A stretch of DNA of 64,000 nucleotides from Leptolinea sp964397625 (GCA_964397625.1 CAYNJT010000001.1:1-64000), one strand, 5' to 3'; shown: positions 35,168 to 43,272, counted from the first letter of the stretch. Translations and numbers: made by a program. Notes: a model not told the origin generated them from the letters alone.

Positions 35168-35267
35168 NNNNNNNNNNNNNNNNNNNNNNNNNNNNNNNNN
35201 NNNNNNNNNNNNNNNNNNNNNNNNNNNNNNNNNNNNNNNNNNNNNNNNNNNNNNNNNNNNNNNNNNN
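35168..35267. other. assembly gap (100 N)
   Basis: Exactly 100 N, the usual placeholder for a gap of unknown length. Identical repeat units on both sides show that assembly failed inside a repeat. The true gap may be longer or shorter and may hold further copies. No gene is interrupted on either side. Confidence 0.97.
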
Positions 35268-35362
35268 AAGGGGGATGGAATTCGATGGCTGAGCCTGTCG
35301 AAGCCCGCTACGTGCTGCCCTCGACAGGCTCGGGTATCATCATGGATGGGTCTGCCTGTCAT
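35268..35362 (+). repeat. hairpin-rich repeat, copy B (intact stem)
   Basis: Same unit as at 35057-35154 with about seven substitutions. The palindrome is intact here, GAGCCTGTCGA (from 35291) with TCGACAGGCTC, an 11-bp stem, while copy A has lost the last three pairs. Its 5' AAGGGGG half-stem partner lies in the gap. Tail GGGTATCATCATGGATGGGT as in copy A. Confidence 0.8.
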
Positions 35363-35423
35363 CAGTCAACTGAAAGAATAAAACTATCCACATTCCGAAG
35401 ACTATTCACAAATCCGGGACAAT

Positions 35424-36029
35424 TTACATATCCTGGCGGCCGGCCAGGGCGCGCAGTAGGGTCGATTGATCCGCGTATTCCAGGTCTCCGCCGGCGGGAA
35501 GCCCGCGGGCCAGACGTGTCAGGCGCATTCCCAGCGGCGCCAGTTGCTGCTTGAGATAAAGCGCGGTGGCGTCCCCCTCCATGCTCGGGTTGGTAGCCAG
35601 GATAATCTCTGTTACAGTCTCGGCGCGCAGGCGTTCCAATAACTCGCGAATTCGAAGATTCTCGGGGCCGATTCCTTCAATGGGAGAAAGCACCCCGTGC
35701 AACACATGATAGCGCCCGTTAAAGGCGGCTGTCGATTCAATGGCGATCACATCGAGCGGTTCTTCCACAACGCAAATGGCTCCATTGGCGCGTTTTGGAT
35801 TGCCGCAAACATCACACACCTCTTGGGATGACGATGTGATGTTAAAACAAATCTTGCAGAAGGCTGTGGAACTCTTCAATGCCAGTAAAGCCTCAGCCAG
35901 TTGTCGTGAAACATCATCCGGAGAGCGCAACAGGAAGAAAGTCAGCCGGGACGCGGTTTTTGGACCGATGCCGGGCAAACGCTCGAGAGCGGTGGAAAGA
36001 TTGGTGACCGGAGCGGGCAGGATGGGCAT
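35424..36029 (-). CDS. recR: recombination mediator RecR
   Basis: 201 residues, standard. N-terminal HhH (LPGIGPKTASRLTFFLL), a C4 zinc finger at C58, C61, C72, C75, a Toprim domain (VVEEPLDVIAIE...) and the C-terminal Walker-B-like GGDLEYADQSTLLRALAGR. RecR acts with RecO/RecF to load RecA on single-strand gaps. It ends the classic dnaX-ybaB-recR operon (3-base gap to ybaB). The repeat and assembly gap lie immediately downstream. Confidence 0.96.
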   Translation of the reverse strand: MPILPAPVTNLSTALERLPGIGPKTASRLTFFLLRSPDDVSRQLAEALLALKSSTAFCKICFNITSSSQEVCDVCGNPKRANGAICVVEEPLDVIAIESTAAFNGRYHVLHGVLSPIEGIGPENLRIRELLERLRAETVTEIILATNPSMEGDATALYLKQQLAPLGMRLTRLARGLPAGGDLEYADQSTLLRALAGRQDM

Positions 36030-36032
36030 AAA

Positions 36033-36371
36033 TTAGAAGGGCAACCCGCCGGCCAACGGGCCCATTTCTTTGGTCGCCAGCTCGCGGGATTTATCCAGAG
36101 CCTGGTTGACAGCGCTCAAGATCAGGTCCTGCAGCATATCAGCATCAGCGTCTTTCAACAATTCCGGATCAATGGTCACGGATTTACAAACCTGGTCGCC
36201 TGACATGGTGACCTGTACCGCGCCGCCGCCCACACTGGAGGTGACCGTCATTTCGGTCAGGCGGGATTGCGCTGCTTCCATCTGCTCTTGCAGTTTTTTA
36301 AATTGCGACATCATACCGCCGCCCCCCATGCCACCACCCATTCCCATCGGTCGATTGAATCCCTTCGCCAT
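36033..36371 (-). CDS. YbaB/EbfC-family nucleoid-associated protein
   Basis: 112 residues. A Met/Gly-rich N-terminus (about 1-22) precedes the YbaB core (FKKLQEQMEAAQSRLTEM, then VTMSGDQVCKSVTIDPELL and a C-terminal helix). It is a dimeric DNA-binding protein conserved between dnaX and recR. The Gly/Met-rich N-terminal tail (GMGGGMGGGGMMSQF) is longer than in E. coli YbaB. It is packed in the operon with 3 and 10 base gaps. Confidence 0.92.
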   Translation of the reverse strand: MAKGFNRPMGMGGGMGGGGMMSQFKKLQEQMEAAQSRLTEMTVTSSVGGGAVQVTMSGDQVCKSVTIDPELLKDADADMLQDLILSAVNQALDKSRELATKEMGPLAGGLPF

Positions 36372-36381
36372 GGTGTTCTCC

Positions 36382-38070
36382 TTATTCTCTCTTGATCTGG
36401 CCGCCCAGATTGAGGGCCGCGTCGATCAGGCCTTCTCGGGCTATATCCGTGTTTTCAGTTTTGGTATTTCTTGTATTAACAACTGTGCAAACAATTTGCA
36501 GGTTGGCTTTGGTCACATGGTAGATGGCCCGGCGGGTCATCTCGAGATTGTCGTCCATCTCCATTTTTTGCTTGACGATATCGCTGGCAAAGCTGAGCAC
36601 CAACCGGCCGTTTTCCAGATTGATTTTCTTCACAGAATTCAACAGGGCTTCTGTCTGAGCTTTCACTTTCCTGACGGTCACCCGAATCTGCGGCCATGCT
36701 TTTTGCAGATCGTCCATGGTCAGGTCACTGCTTACTGGAGTGTTTTGTGAAGCATCAGTTCTGGCTGTGGATTCCATCTCAGGCGCGTGTGTCGCAGTGG
36801 TTTCTTCTTTTGTTACAGGTGTGACAGGCGCACGGCGGGGAAGATCCGACAGGTCAGTTACTTTTTTGGCCGGAGTAGCCCGGTCAGTTGGACCGGAGGT
36901 CGTGCGGGTGGTTGGTTGAAAATCGGGCATGCTCATTTCACGCAAATTGACACCCGATTCCGCAGGCTGCGAAACAACCTGGGCTGGCGGATGGGCGGCT
37001 TCCACAGCGGCAATCACCGCCAGTTCAAGGTGCAAGCCCGGATTCCAGGTGGAGCGGGTTTCTCCGGCCGCGGTATTGAACAGGCGGATGGTTTCCACCA
37101 GCCGATTAACTGTGAATTTGTTGGCCTGGTTGGCCATCGTATCACGGTTTTCGATGGTGGCGTCCACAATGGACGCGTTCCCCACACGCACCTGTAAGAG
37201 GTTGCGCAGGTAATCGACTGTCTGGCGGGCAAGTTGGCGGGCGTCGCTGCCGCTGTCGAGCGCGCGATGGATCACCTGCAGACCGGCTGAAGCGTTCTCT
37301 TCGATCAACGTGTTGACCAGGTCAACCACCGCCTGAAGGGCGGCAGTACCCAACACAGTCTGGGTTAATCCAAGAGTAACGTGTTCTCCTGTGGAGGAGA
37401 GTTGATCCAACAGGGAAATGGCGTCGCGCATACTTCCTGTTGACTGGCGGGCGATGAGCGTGAGGGCGTCATCGTCAACGCCGATCTTCTCACTGTCTGA
37501 AAGCTGCCGCAGTGTGGCAGCAATCTCTGCCACCGGAATGCGCCGGAATTCATGCCGCTGGCAGCGGGAGAGGACTGTGGCGGGGATTTTATGCATTTCT
37601 GTGGTTGCCAAAATGAATATGGCATGCGGGGGCGGTTCTTCCAGTGTCTTTAAGAGAGCGTTGAAGGCTGCTGTGGACAGCATGTGAACTTCGTCGATGA
37701 TATAGACCTTGAACTTACCCTGCGACGGGGAGAAATTGATCTTGTCACGCAGGTCACGCATGTCATCCACACTGGTGTTGGATGCCGCGTCGATTTCAAT
37801 CAAATCTAGAAAGCGATTCTCATTGACAGCCTTACAATTCTCGCATTCATCACATGGACGATGAGAAAGGTCTTCAGACAGGCAATTGACCGCCTTGGCC
37901 AGCAGACGCGCGGTGGTGGTTTTGCCTGTTCCTCGCGGTCCGGCGAAGAGGTAGGCATGGCCCACCCGGTCGCTGCGGATGGCATTCTGCAGAGTTTTGA
38001 CGACCGGTTCCTGTCCGACTACCTGATCCCACAAACGGGGACGCCATTTCCGGTAAAGCGCCTGAGACAT
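36382..38070 (-). CDS. dnaX: DNA polymerase III tau/gamma subunit
   Basis: 562 residues. Walker A GPRGTGKT (44-51), zinc cysteines C63, C73, C76, C79, Walker B IIDEVHML, sensor 1 FILATTE and the SRC arginine finger (LSRCQRHEFRR). The clamp-loader domains end near 370; a Thr/Pro linker with AKKVT (402-404) and a tau-specific C-terminal domain (about 440-562) follow. The linker includes A6 before G (36861-36867), where either frameshift would meet a stop within three codons. It heads dnaX-ybaB-recR and follows a DUF1992 gene on the same strand. Confidence 0.96.
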   Translation of the reverse strand: MSQALYRKWRPRLWDQVVGQEPVVKTLQNAIRSDRVGHAYLFAGPRGTGKTTTARLLAKAVNCLSEDLSHRPCDECENCKAVNENRFLDLIEIDAASNTSVDDMRDLRDKINFSPSQGKFKVYIIDEVHMLSTAAFNALLKTLEEPPPHAIFILATTEMHKIPATVLSRCQRHEFRRIPVAEIAATLRQLSDSEKIGVDDDALTLIARQSTGSMRDAISLLDQLSSTGEHVTLGLTQTVLGTAALQAVVDLVNTLIEENASAGLQVIHRALDSGSDARQLARQTVDYLRNLLQVRVGNASIVDATIENRDTMANQANKFTVNRLVETIRLFNTAAGETRSTWNPGLHLELAVIAAVEAAHPPAQVVSQPAESGVNLREMSMPDFQPTTRTTSGPTDRATPAKKVTDLSDLPRRAPVTPVTKEETTATHAPEMESTARTDASQNTPVSSDLTMDDLQKAWPQIRVTVRKVKAQTEALLNSVKKINLENGRLVLSFASDIVKQKMEMDDNLEMTRRAIYHVTKANLQIVCTVVNTRNTKTENTDIAREGLIDAALNLGGQIKRE

Positions 38071-38118
38071 ATGTCACCAAAGATATTTTAAGTTGCCTGT
38101 TCTAACCGCCCTGGCTGG

Positions 38119-38481
38119 TTACTTTTCTGAAATAGTCACCGGCATCAAACGAAGCGATTCAACAGGGACGCGCAAATTGTACCCGGAAATTCGCCGGTTC
38201 AATTGGTCGATGGCCTTTTTTCTTTCCGGTGAAATCACAATATCCGCTTTCATTAATTCAAGCAGGTTATTTATTTCCTGCTGCAATTGCTTCCGATCTT
38301 CCAACCAGACCGGAAGGAAGTGATTTGTTTTCAATATGTGGTTGGCCATGAATTGATCTTCATCGGCAGGTTGGACTGAATCGAGTTCAAGTGGTTTGCC
38401 ATACCCTCGGAGGTTGTCAAACACACCTTGAGACCGGGCTTCTTCAATTTTGTTTTCAGCGATTATTCGAAGGGCATCCAT
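38119..38481 (-). CDS. DUF1992 (DnaJC28-like) protein
   Basis: 120 residues, the usual short bacterial form. The DUF1992 core is visible at the N-terminus: IAENKIEEARSQGVFDNL, then GYGKPLELD and MANHILKTNHFLPVWLEDRKQL. Despite the name of eukaryotic relatives there is no J domain. It is cytoplasmic and of unknown function. It lies between the lamin-tail protein and dnaX on the minus strand with short gaps, so it is likely part of the dnaX operon leader. Confidence 0.85.
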   Translation of the reverse strand: MDALRIIAENKIEEARSQGVFDNLRGYGKPLELDSVQPADEDQFMANHILKTNHFLPVWLEDRKQLQQEINNLLELMKADIVISPERKKAIDQLNRRISGYNLRVPVESLRLMPVTISEK

Positions 38482-38489
38482 ATGATTTG

Positions 38490-39011
38490 TCAGGGGATCC
38501 TGTATGTGGCCCGGTTGGTTCCGTTCTGATCCATTAGAGAAACCAGTTCTCCAGATGACCAGACCGCTTCCTTGATTCCCCAGTGCAATTCAATGGCACT
38601 GTTGGTTCCGGGCTTAGTATAGATTTTAATCGCGCCATCTTTGTTTAACATTAATTCCGGGAAAACAAACCGGTGATTGTTCTCATCTTCCAACCGCCAT
38701 CCGGTCAGCCACAACGCGCCTTCACCGGTTCGTTTCAGTATGACCACTTCAGTGTTCAGATCACCCACGCCAAACACGTTTTCAATTTGTACACCACCGG
38801 TTTCACCTGTTACCCGGGGCGATGGTGTGATGGCGGCTGGCGATTGAATGGCTGCCTGCTGCGTCACAGTGGCGGCCAGTTGGGCGACTGGTTGGATGGC
38901 CGCGCCGGGTTGGTGATTGCGATCCCAGATCGTCAACACGGTCAGGGTTGTGACCGCGGAGACAATCGCATTAAGGCATAAATAGAAAAGGAGTCGTTTC
39001 CAAGGGTTCAT
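38490..39011 (-). CDS. membrane-anchored lamin-tail-domain protein
   Basis: 173 residues. One N-terminal membrane helix (about 7-28), a Gln/Ala/Thr-rich spacer (about 35-70) and a lamin-tail domain (about 72-172: VQIENVFGVGD, LWLTGWRLEDENNHRFVFPEL, then GIKEAVWSSGELVSLMD). Such Ig-like domains are found in secreted bacterial proteins, often with nucleases, but here the domain stands alone. It is first in the minus-strand run that contains dnaX. Role unknown. Confidence 0.8.
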   Translation of the reverse strand: MNPWKRLLFYLCLNAIVSAVTTLTVLTIWDRNHQPGAAIQPVAQLAATVTQQAAIQSPAAITPSPRVTGETGGVQIENVFGVGDLNTEVVILKRTGEGALWLTGWRLEDENNHRFVFPELMLNKDGAIKIYTKPGTNSAIELHWGIKEAVWSSGELVSLMDQNGTNRATYRIP

Positions 39012-39045
39012 AACGGGCTGCTGAAATCATAGCACAATTTTGGCG

Positions 39046-39051
39046 ATACAA
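39046..39051 (+). promoter_or_regulatory. -10 element placing a leaderless start
   Basis: TACAAT at 39046-39051 ends 8 bases before the ATG of the NYN gene. Transcription would begin at or just before the start codon, and no Shine-Dalgarno is present. Confidence 0.45.
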
Positions 39052-39059
39052 TACCCGGT

Positions 39060-39527
39060 ATGTTGCATTTAATCGATGGTCATAACCTTATCCCTTTTGT
39101 TAAAGGATTGAACCTGAAACAACTGGATGATGAAATGCGGCTTCTGGCCTTGTTGCAAGATTATGCCCGTCAGCACCGGGCACAAATTGAGGTTTTTTTT
39201 GATGGCGCCTCTCCCGGATGGGCAGGAATACGGAACTTTGGGGTAATTAAAGCGCATTTTGTGGCCAAAGGAAAGACGGCTGATGAAGCCATCCGGCAGC
39301 GCCTGGGACAGTTACCAAACGGCAGTGGAGTCTGTGTGGTAAGCTCTGACAGACAGGTCCAGGCGGAAGCCAGAAACCACCGGGCAGAGGTAATTCCAAG
39401 TGGAGAATTTGCCCGCGGGTTGATTGTGGAGAAACCACAGATAACGAAAAGAAAACAATCGGCTGCCGCTGAAATGAATGAGGATGATATTACTGAATGG
39501 CTGCGTTTATTCGGCGATGATTCTTGA
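39060..39527 (+). CDS. YacP-like NYN-domain ribonuclease
   Basis: 155 residues. PIN/NYN fold with acidic residues in LIDGHNLI (D4), VFFDG and VVSSDRQVQ, the arrangement used for metal-dependent RNA cleavage in the YacP/Rae1 family. In Bacillus, Rae1 cuts mRNA in the ribosome. It is cytoplasmic. A -10 element lies directly before the ATG, so the mRNA appears leaderless. It is followed after 71 bases by the folded element at 39599-39755. Confidence 0.83.
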   Translation: MLHLIDGHNLIPFVKGLNLKQLDDEMRLLALLQDYARQHRAQIEVFFDGASPGWAGIRNFGVIKAHFVAKGKTADEAIRQRLGQLPNGSGVCVVSSDRQVQAEARNHRAEVIPSGEFARGLIVEKPQITKRKQSAAAEMNEDDITEWLRLFGDDS

Positions 39528-39598
39528 CGCCAGCCGCCTGTTACATTTACGTATAATTAATTTGAAATTCAGACTTAATGGATGTATATTACCTGTAA

Positions 39599-39755
39599 GG
39601 CGCAAATAATAAAGGTAGATCAATTTACATTTGCGTCTTCCACATTTACTGGCAGCCTGCCTCCCTCTGGCTACCAGCACTGCGTACGGTTTCCGCAGTC
39701 CGTGGAATTCCTCCTTGATTGACCGAAAGGCATGTACCCCGCATGCCTTTCGGTC
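39599..39755. other. highly folded intergenic element (RNA or DNA hairpins), unassigned
   Basis: Five consecutive stems in 157 bases: GGCGCAAAT/ATTTGCGTC (39599-39607 with 39629-39637); TTCCAC/GTGGAA (39638-39643 with 39702-39707) enclosing CTGG-AGCC/GGCT-CCAG (39649-39677) and CTGCG/CGCAG (39680-39698), a three-way junction; and a perfect 14-bp stem GACCGAAAGGCATG/CATGCCTTTCGGTC (39721-39734 with 39742-39755). No T-run follows the last stem on either strand, so it is not a plain terminator. A G-U pair in the first stem favours a plus-strand RNA. TATAAT at 39552-39557 could start it. Confidence 0.55.
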
Positions 39756-39771
39756 ATTAAGTAGACTGGTA

Positions 39772-40299
39772 CTAATACAGTGTGGGGTTTATAAAGGGAA
39801 TCAAAGCCAGCAATACAGCATGCGCGTAAAGTTCTTCCCGGTCAACCGCGTCTCCCGTCAGAATTCCCACCGCGCCATTCATCTGTTTTGAATTGCGGCG
39901 GCCAAACACCCGGTCATCGGCTTCCCCAAGTTCCACCCCCTGTCTTACAAGTCTGGCGACTTCTTCCGGCAGATAAAAGGATGCTGACCTGCTCCACCCG
40001 ATCTTCTGACGATCCGCGATGGCAATCCAGGCAAAAGCGGACATTTGATTCTTTTCGTCCAGAATCCCGCCTTCGATGGCTGTCCAGTAATCCGCCTGCG
40101 GATAAAGCGAGCGGATCGCCGATATACGATTAGCCGCGCCAAGGCGGGTCTCATCATCTCCCACAGGTTGTTCCGGCACTCCGGATGGCACGTTTACCGG
40201 TGTAATGGAAAATGTTTCATCCGGGAATACCCGTTGAAATCCACGAAGAATTGCCTGCCTTTTGACAGGGTTTAACGATGCGATGATGACGGAAGGCAT
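39772..40299 (-). CDS. inosine/xanthosine triphosphatase (DUF84/NTPase, YjjX-like)
   Basis: 175 residues. The ITPase-like fold is seen in IASLNPVKRQAILRGFQRVFP, EQPVGDDETRLGAANRI, WTAIEGGI and a C-terminal VGILTGDAVDREELYAHAV segment. It hydrolyses non-canonical purine triphosphates such as ITP and XTP to keep the pool clean. It lies 7 bases after the next minus-strand gene and is convergent with the NYN gene across the folded element. Confidence 0.87.
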   Translation of the reverse strand: MPSVIIASLNPVKRQAILRGFQRVFPDETFSITPVNVPSGVPEQPVGDDETRLGAANRISAIRSLYPQADYWTAIEGGILDEKNQMSAFAWIAIADRQKIGWSRSASFYLPEEVARLVRQGVELGEADDRVFGRRNSKQMNGAVGILTGDAVDREELYAHAVLLALIPFINPTLY

Positions 40300-40306
40300 C
40301 CGGTAA

Positions 40307-40675
40307 TTATACGCGGATGGAAGGTGCTTGAATGAACGCGAGCATATCTGTCAGAGGTGTATCAGCCAGGTCTGATCCCAGGTCAGATTCACGGGCATTC
40401 AGCATAATATTAAATAAGCCCTGGGAGGGTTCTATGCCGATGGACCGGAATATGCCGGCCGCCCCGCTATCTCGGATGGAGTCTTCAACCTGCCGGTTAT
40501 TCTGTTTTACATGCCATACAATGACGACTTTCCAGCGTTCGGAATCCTCAACAGATTGAATCAGCAGGATTTCACATATCTGGGGCGGCAGCATCTCAGT
40601 CGCACGTCGGAATGAAGCTTTAAGCTCATCCCACCTGGACGGTGGAACACTGGCTTCGAGAACGGACAGGACCAT
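40307..40675 (-). CDS. small protein, possibly dimeric alpha/beta barrel (ABM-like)
   Basis: 122 residues, preceded by GGAGG. The pattern of a strand, a helix (WDELKASFRRATEMLPPQ), two strands (EILLIQSV, WKVVIVWHV) and a second helix fits a ferredoxin-like antibiotic-biosynthesis-monooxygenase fold, but no active-site residues are diagnostic, so I leave it unassigned. The ITPase-like gene follows after 7 bases, suggesting one transcript. Confidence 0.55.
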   Translation of the reverse strand: MVLSVLEASVPPSRWDELKASFRRATEMLPPQICEILLIQSVEDSERWKVVIVWHVKQNNRQVEDSIRDSGAAGIFRSIGIEPSQGLFNIMLNARESDLGSDLADTPLTDMLAFIQAPSIRV

Positions 40676-40705
40676 TTATGCCTCCTTTTCTGGGTATGTG
40701 AAAAT

Positions 40706-40737
40706 AGTAAAACCATGGTACTGACTATGGTTCTACT
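40706..40737. terminator. terminator of the minus-strand MFS gene
   Basis: AGTA-A-AACCAT pairs with ATGGTT-C-TACT (one mismatch) around a 10-nt loop. On the minus strand it is followed by ATTTTC. It separates the MFS gene from the downstream small gene. Confidence 0.55.
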
Positions 40738-40760
40738 TTTCAATCGTTAATTTTGTCAGG

Positions 40761-42011
40761 TTATTCGAGTCTCGAAAGCCCGGGGATGCGAAGACGGATA
40801 ACCAATGAGCACAGAAGCAGGCAGACTGATGCAACAACCACCGAGACTGATTCGCTGGTCGCTTCCGCCAATTGCCCGGCCAGCAGCGCCCCAATAGGTT
40901 GTGAGCCGAAGAATATCATGACAAAAATCCCCATCACCCGCCCGCGCAGATGATCTGGCACAAAGGTTTGTGTCATAGCGTTGGCATTATTGATTACCAG
41001 CATAAAGAAAAAACCGGTCAAACACAGGAAAACCAGCGAAAGGGGAACGTTGGAGATAAAGGCAAAGGCCATCATCATCACTGGAAGAATCAGGCTGCCG
41101 GCGCTTAACGCTTTCCCCCGGATATGAAACCGACTTAACCAGGCAATAAAAATGCCGCCTGCCATGGAACCAAAACCTCGAGCGGAGAGCATTAAACCGT
41201 TCGTGGCGGCATCTCCATGCAAAACATCCACTGCCCAGGCGGGGATCAAGGTCATCATGCCATTGGCAAAAATACCCACCATTCCCACCAGAATGAACAA
41301 CCCGATGATGGAAGAGGAGTGGCGGATATAGTTAAAACCTTCTTTAACCTGTGAGAACGCGCTGCCGGATGCTGTCAGTTCAACTTTGTGTGTGAATTTC
41401 ATACGCAACAGGGCACCGATCACGGCAATAAATGACAACCCGTTAATCGTAAAACACCATGCCGGTCCAACCCAGGCGTACGTTAGTCCGGCAACGGCCG
41501 GCCCAACCACGGTAGCCAGGTTAAACATGGTGGAATTGAGGGCAATTGCATTGGTCAAATCCTGGCGGTCTACCAGCTCAACCACAAAAGACTGCCTGGC
41601 AGGGGCGTCAAAGGCATTGGCTATTCCGAGAAGGAAAGCCAGAACCAGAATATGCCACGGTTGGATGAACCCCGCGAACACCAGCCAGGCTTGCGTGAAG
41701 GCCAGAACCATCATACTGGCCTGGGTAATGACGATCAACCTGCGGCGGGGAATGCGGTCCGCGATTACTCCGCCGTACAGGGTGAACAACCAGGATGGCA
41801 ACCCTGAGGCAAAAGCCACGTACCCGAGAAATGCAGGAGAATTGGTCAATTGAAACACAAGGAAGCCCTGGGCGGTATTTTGCATCCAGGTTCCCACAAG
41901 TGAAACCAGTTGTCCTTCAAACCACAACTGGTAATTGCGATAACGCAGCGCGATAAAAGTCTGTTTGAAATTTGAATTTATACGGTTAATTATTGTTGTA
42001 GCTGCATGCAT
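40761..42011 (-). CDS. MFS transporter (EntS/MFS_3-like efflux)
   Basis: 416 residues, twelve membrane segments. The N-terminus FIALRYRNYQLWFEGQLVSLVGTW and the loop 2-3 signature GGVIADRIPRRRLIV (about 79-93) match the MFS_3/enterobactin-exporter group; ANAFDAPARQSFVVELV is another hallmark. The natural substrate cannot be told from sequence. It is the last gene of a minus-strand group with a PAP2 phosphatase and an ICMT-like enzyme, which are not obviously related. The other MFS_3-like pump (62791 onward) has similar motifs. Confidence 0.88.
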   Translation of the reverse strand: MHAATTIINRINSNFKQTFIALRYRNYQLWFEGQLVSLVGTWMQNTAQGFLVFQLTNSPAFLGYVAFASGLPSWLFTLYGGVIADRIPRRRLIVITQASMMVLAFTQAWLVFAGFIQPWHILVLAFLLGIANAFDAPARQSFVVELVDRQDLTNAIALNSTMFNLATVVGPAVAGLTYAWVGPAWCFTINGLSFIAVIGALLRMKFTHKVELTASGSAFSQVKEGFNYIRHSSSIIGLFILVGMVGIFANGMMTLIPAWAVDVLHGDAATNGLMLSARGFGSMAGGIFIAWLSRFHIRGKALSAGSLILPVMMMAFAFISNVPLSLVFLCLTGFFFMLVINNANAMTQTFVPDHLRGRVMGIFVMIFFGSQPIGALLAGQLAEATSESVSVVVASVCLLLCSLVIRLRIPGLSRLE

Positions 42012-42039
42012 GCACCGATTGTATTCTCATTATTCCGTT

Positions 42040-42672
42040 TCAGGCAGACGTGATTTCTCTTTCCGAAGAGAAGAATGTCGAGAAGGACGGCAGAACAAGC
42101 TTCCGGCCAATCAGATCACCGGCAAATGCGAAGAAGAGCCCACCGGGGATATCGAGCAAGAAGTGCTGCCCGGTCAATAGGGTGGATACAGCCACTAACG
42201 CGACAATCCCTACCCACACCAGGGTTGTTCGAGGATGCCAGCGCGAAAAATAAAGGGCGGATAGTGTGCACAGGTAGATGTGGCCTGAAGGGAAGGCACA
42301 ATACAGGTCGTCTGCCGAGTACACCAGCTTTAGGAATACGGCGCCAAATGCCGAGTCGTCCACAGGTCTGCGGGGGACATAAGTCGGGAAAACATAAAAG
42401 AAGACCATTGCCGAAAGGATGACTACCAGAGATGACACCACGAGTTGTTTGAATAAATCTTCAGGCATTTTCAGGGTGGCAAAAAACCAGAGAACGTACC
42501 AGCTTACCATCCAGAGGACATAAGGAACTGCCCATATTGGCTGGATGGGGATGAGATCATCCAGTGGAATCTTCAATACTGTACCGTTTTCAAGCCAGCG
42601 GTTAAGGGGCAGGTATATAGCCTGACAGATTGTGATAAGAAAAAAGAGCAGGAGACGTTTTTTTATCGACAT
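42040..42672 (-). CDS. PAP2-superfamily membrane phosphatase
   Basis: 210 residues with five or six hydrophobic segments. The PAP2 phosphatase core is seen as FPSGHIYL (motif C2) and GQHFLLDIPGGL (motif C3, catalytic His and Asp); the C1 lysine/arginine motif is the weaker YVPRRP. It is likely a lipid-phosphate or polyprenyl-diphosphate phosphatase facing outward, or a phosphotransferase of the inositol lipid group, which shares the fold. It lies 28 bases upstream of the MFS gene on the same strand and 30 bases downstream of the ICMT-like gene. Confidence 0.83.
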   Translation of the reverse strand: MSIKKRLLLFFLITICQAIYLPLNRWLENGTVLKIPLDDLIPIQPIWAVPYVLWMVSWYVLWFFATLKMPEDLFKQLVVSSLVVILSAMVFFYVFPTYVPRRPVDDSAFGAVFLKLVYSADDLYCAFPSGHIYLCTLSALYFSRWHPRTTLVWVGIVALVAVSTLLTGQHFLLDIPGGLFFAFAGDLIGRKLVLPSFSTFFSSEREITSA

Positions 42673-42702
42673 TGCATTACCCTGTTGATAAAAGATGTTT
42701 GG

Positions 42703-43272
42703 TTAGAGAATCCCGGGGATCAGGGCTGAAGATTTTGCTTTATACGCCTGGTATGCATCGCCAAATTCTTCCTTAAGCATGGCTTCTTCAGCGGGGAGGC
42801 GGATGGCAATCATGACAGAGACCACCGGAAGGTACGCGCATCCCAACAGGTTGGCGGTGAGGAGAATTAACCCCAGTCCAAAAGCAAGGAAGGCTGTATA
42901 CATGGGATGACGCACGTATTTATAAACTCCCGAAGTGATCAGAGCATGTTGCGGCTGAATTTCCAATTCGGCCGACCATTGTTTTCCAAGGCTGCGGTGA
43001 GCGAAAATGAAAAGCAAATTGCCAGCCAGCATTAAAGCACAACCAATCCACCGTAATATTGCGGGCATCGGGAAATCAAGGAAAGATGTCTCCGGAAGAA
43101 AGACGTACAGGTATGCCAGAGCCACTCCCGCGCCTGCCAGACGGATGAATATTGTTTCGCGTGTTTTGTGGTAAAAACGGCTGCCGCTGCTCGCCCTCTT
43201 ATTGCGGGTCATCCACAGACGGGCGCCTGTCTGCATTATCAGTAAAAGACCGCATGTGATCCGAAATAACAT
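42703..43272 (-). CDS. ICMT/PEMT-like integral membrane methyltransferase
   Basis: 189 residues with about five hydrophobic segments. The C-terminal half shows the ICMT/PEMT pattern: GVYKYVRHPMYTAFLAFGLG, with the RHP motif of SAM binding, followed by EEAMLKEEFGDAYQAYKAK where Glu residues close the cofactor site. Members methylate isoprenylcysteines, phospholipids or small lipids; in bacteria the substrate is usually unknown. It heads the ICMT-PAP2-MFS run. Confidence 0.85.
   Translation of the reverse strand: MLFRITCGLLLIMQTGARLWMTRNKRASSGSRFYHKTRETIFIRLAGAGVALAYLYVFLPETSFLDFPMPAILRWIGCALMLAGNLLFIFAHRSLGKQWSAELEIQPQHALITSGVYKYVRHPMYTAFLAFGLGLILLTANLLGCAYLPVVSVMIAIRLPAEEAMLKEEFGDAYQAYKAKSSALIPGIL

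Noticed and set aside
35101..35554. open frames crossing the N gap
   Set aside because: They read through unknown bases and repeat palindromes; no real protein can be inferred.
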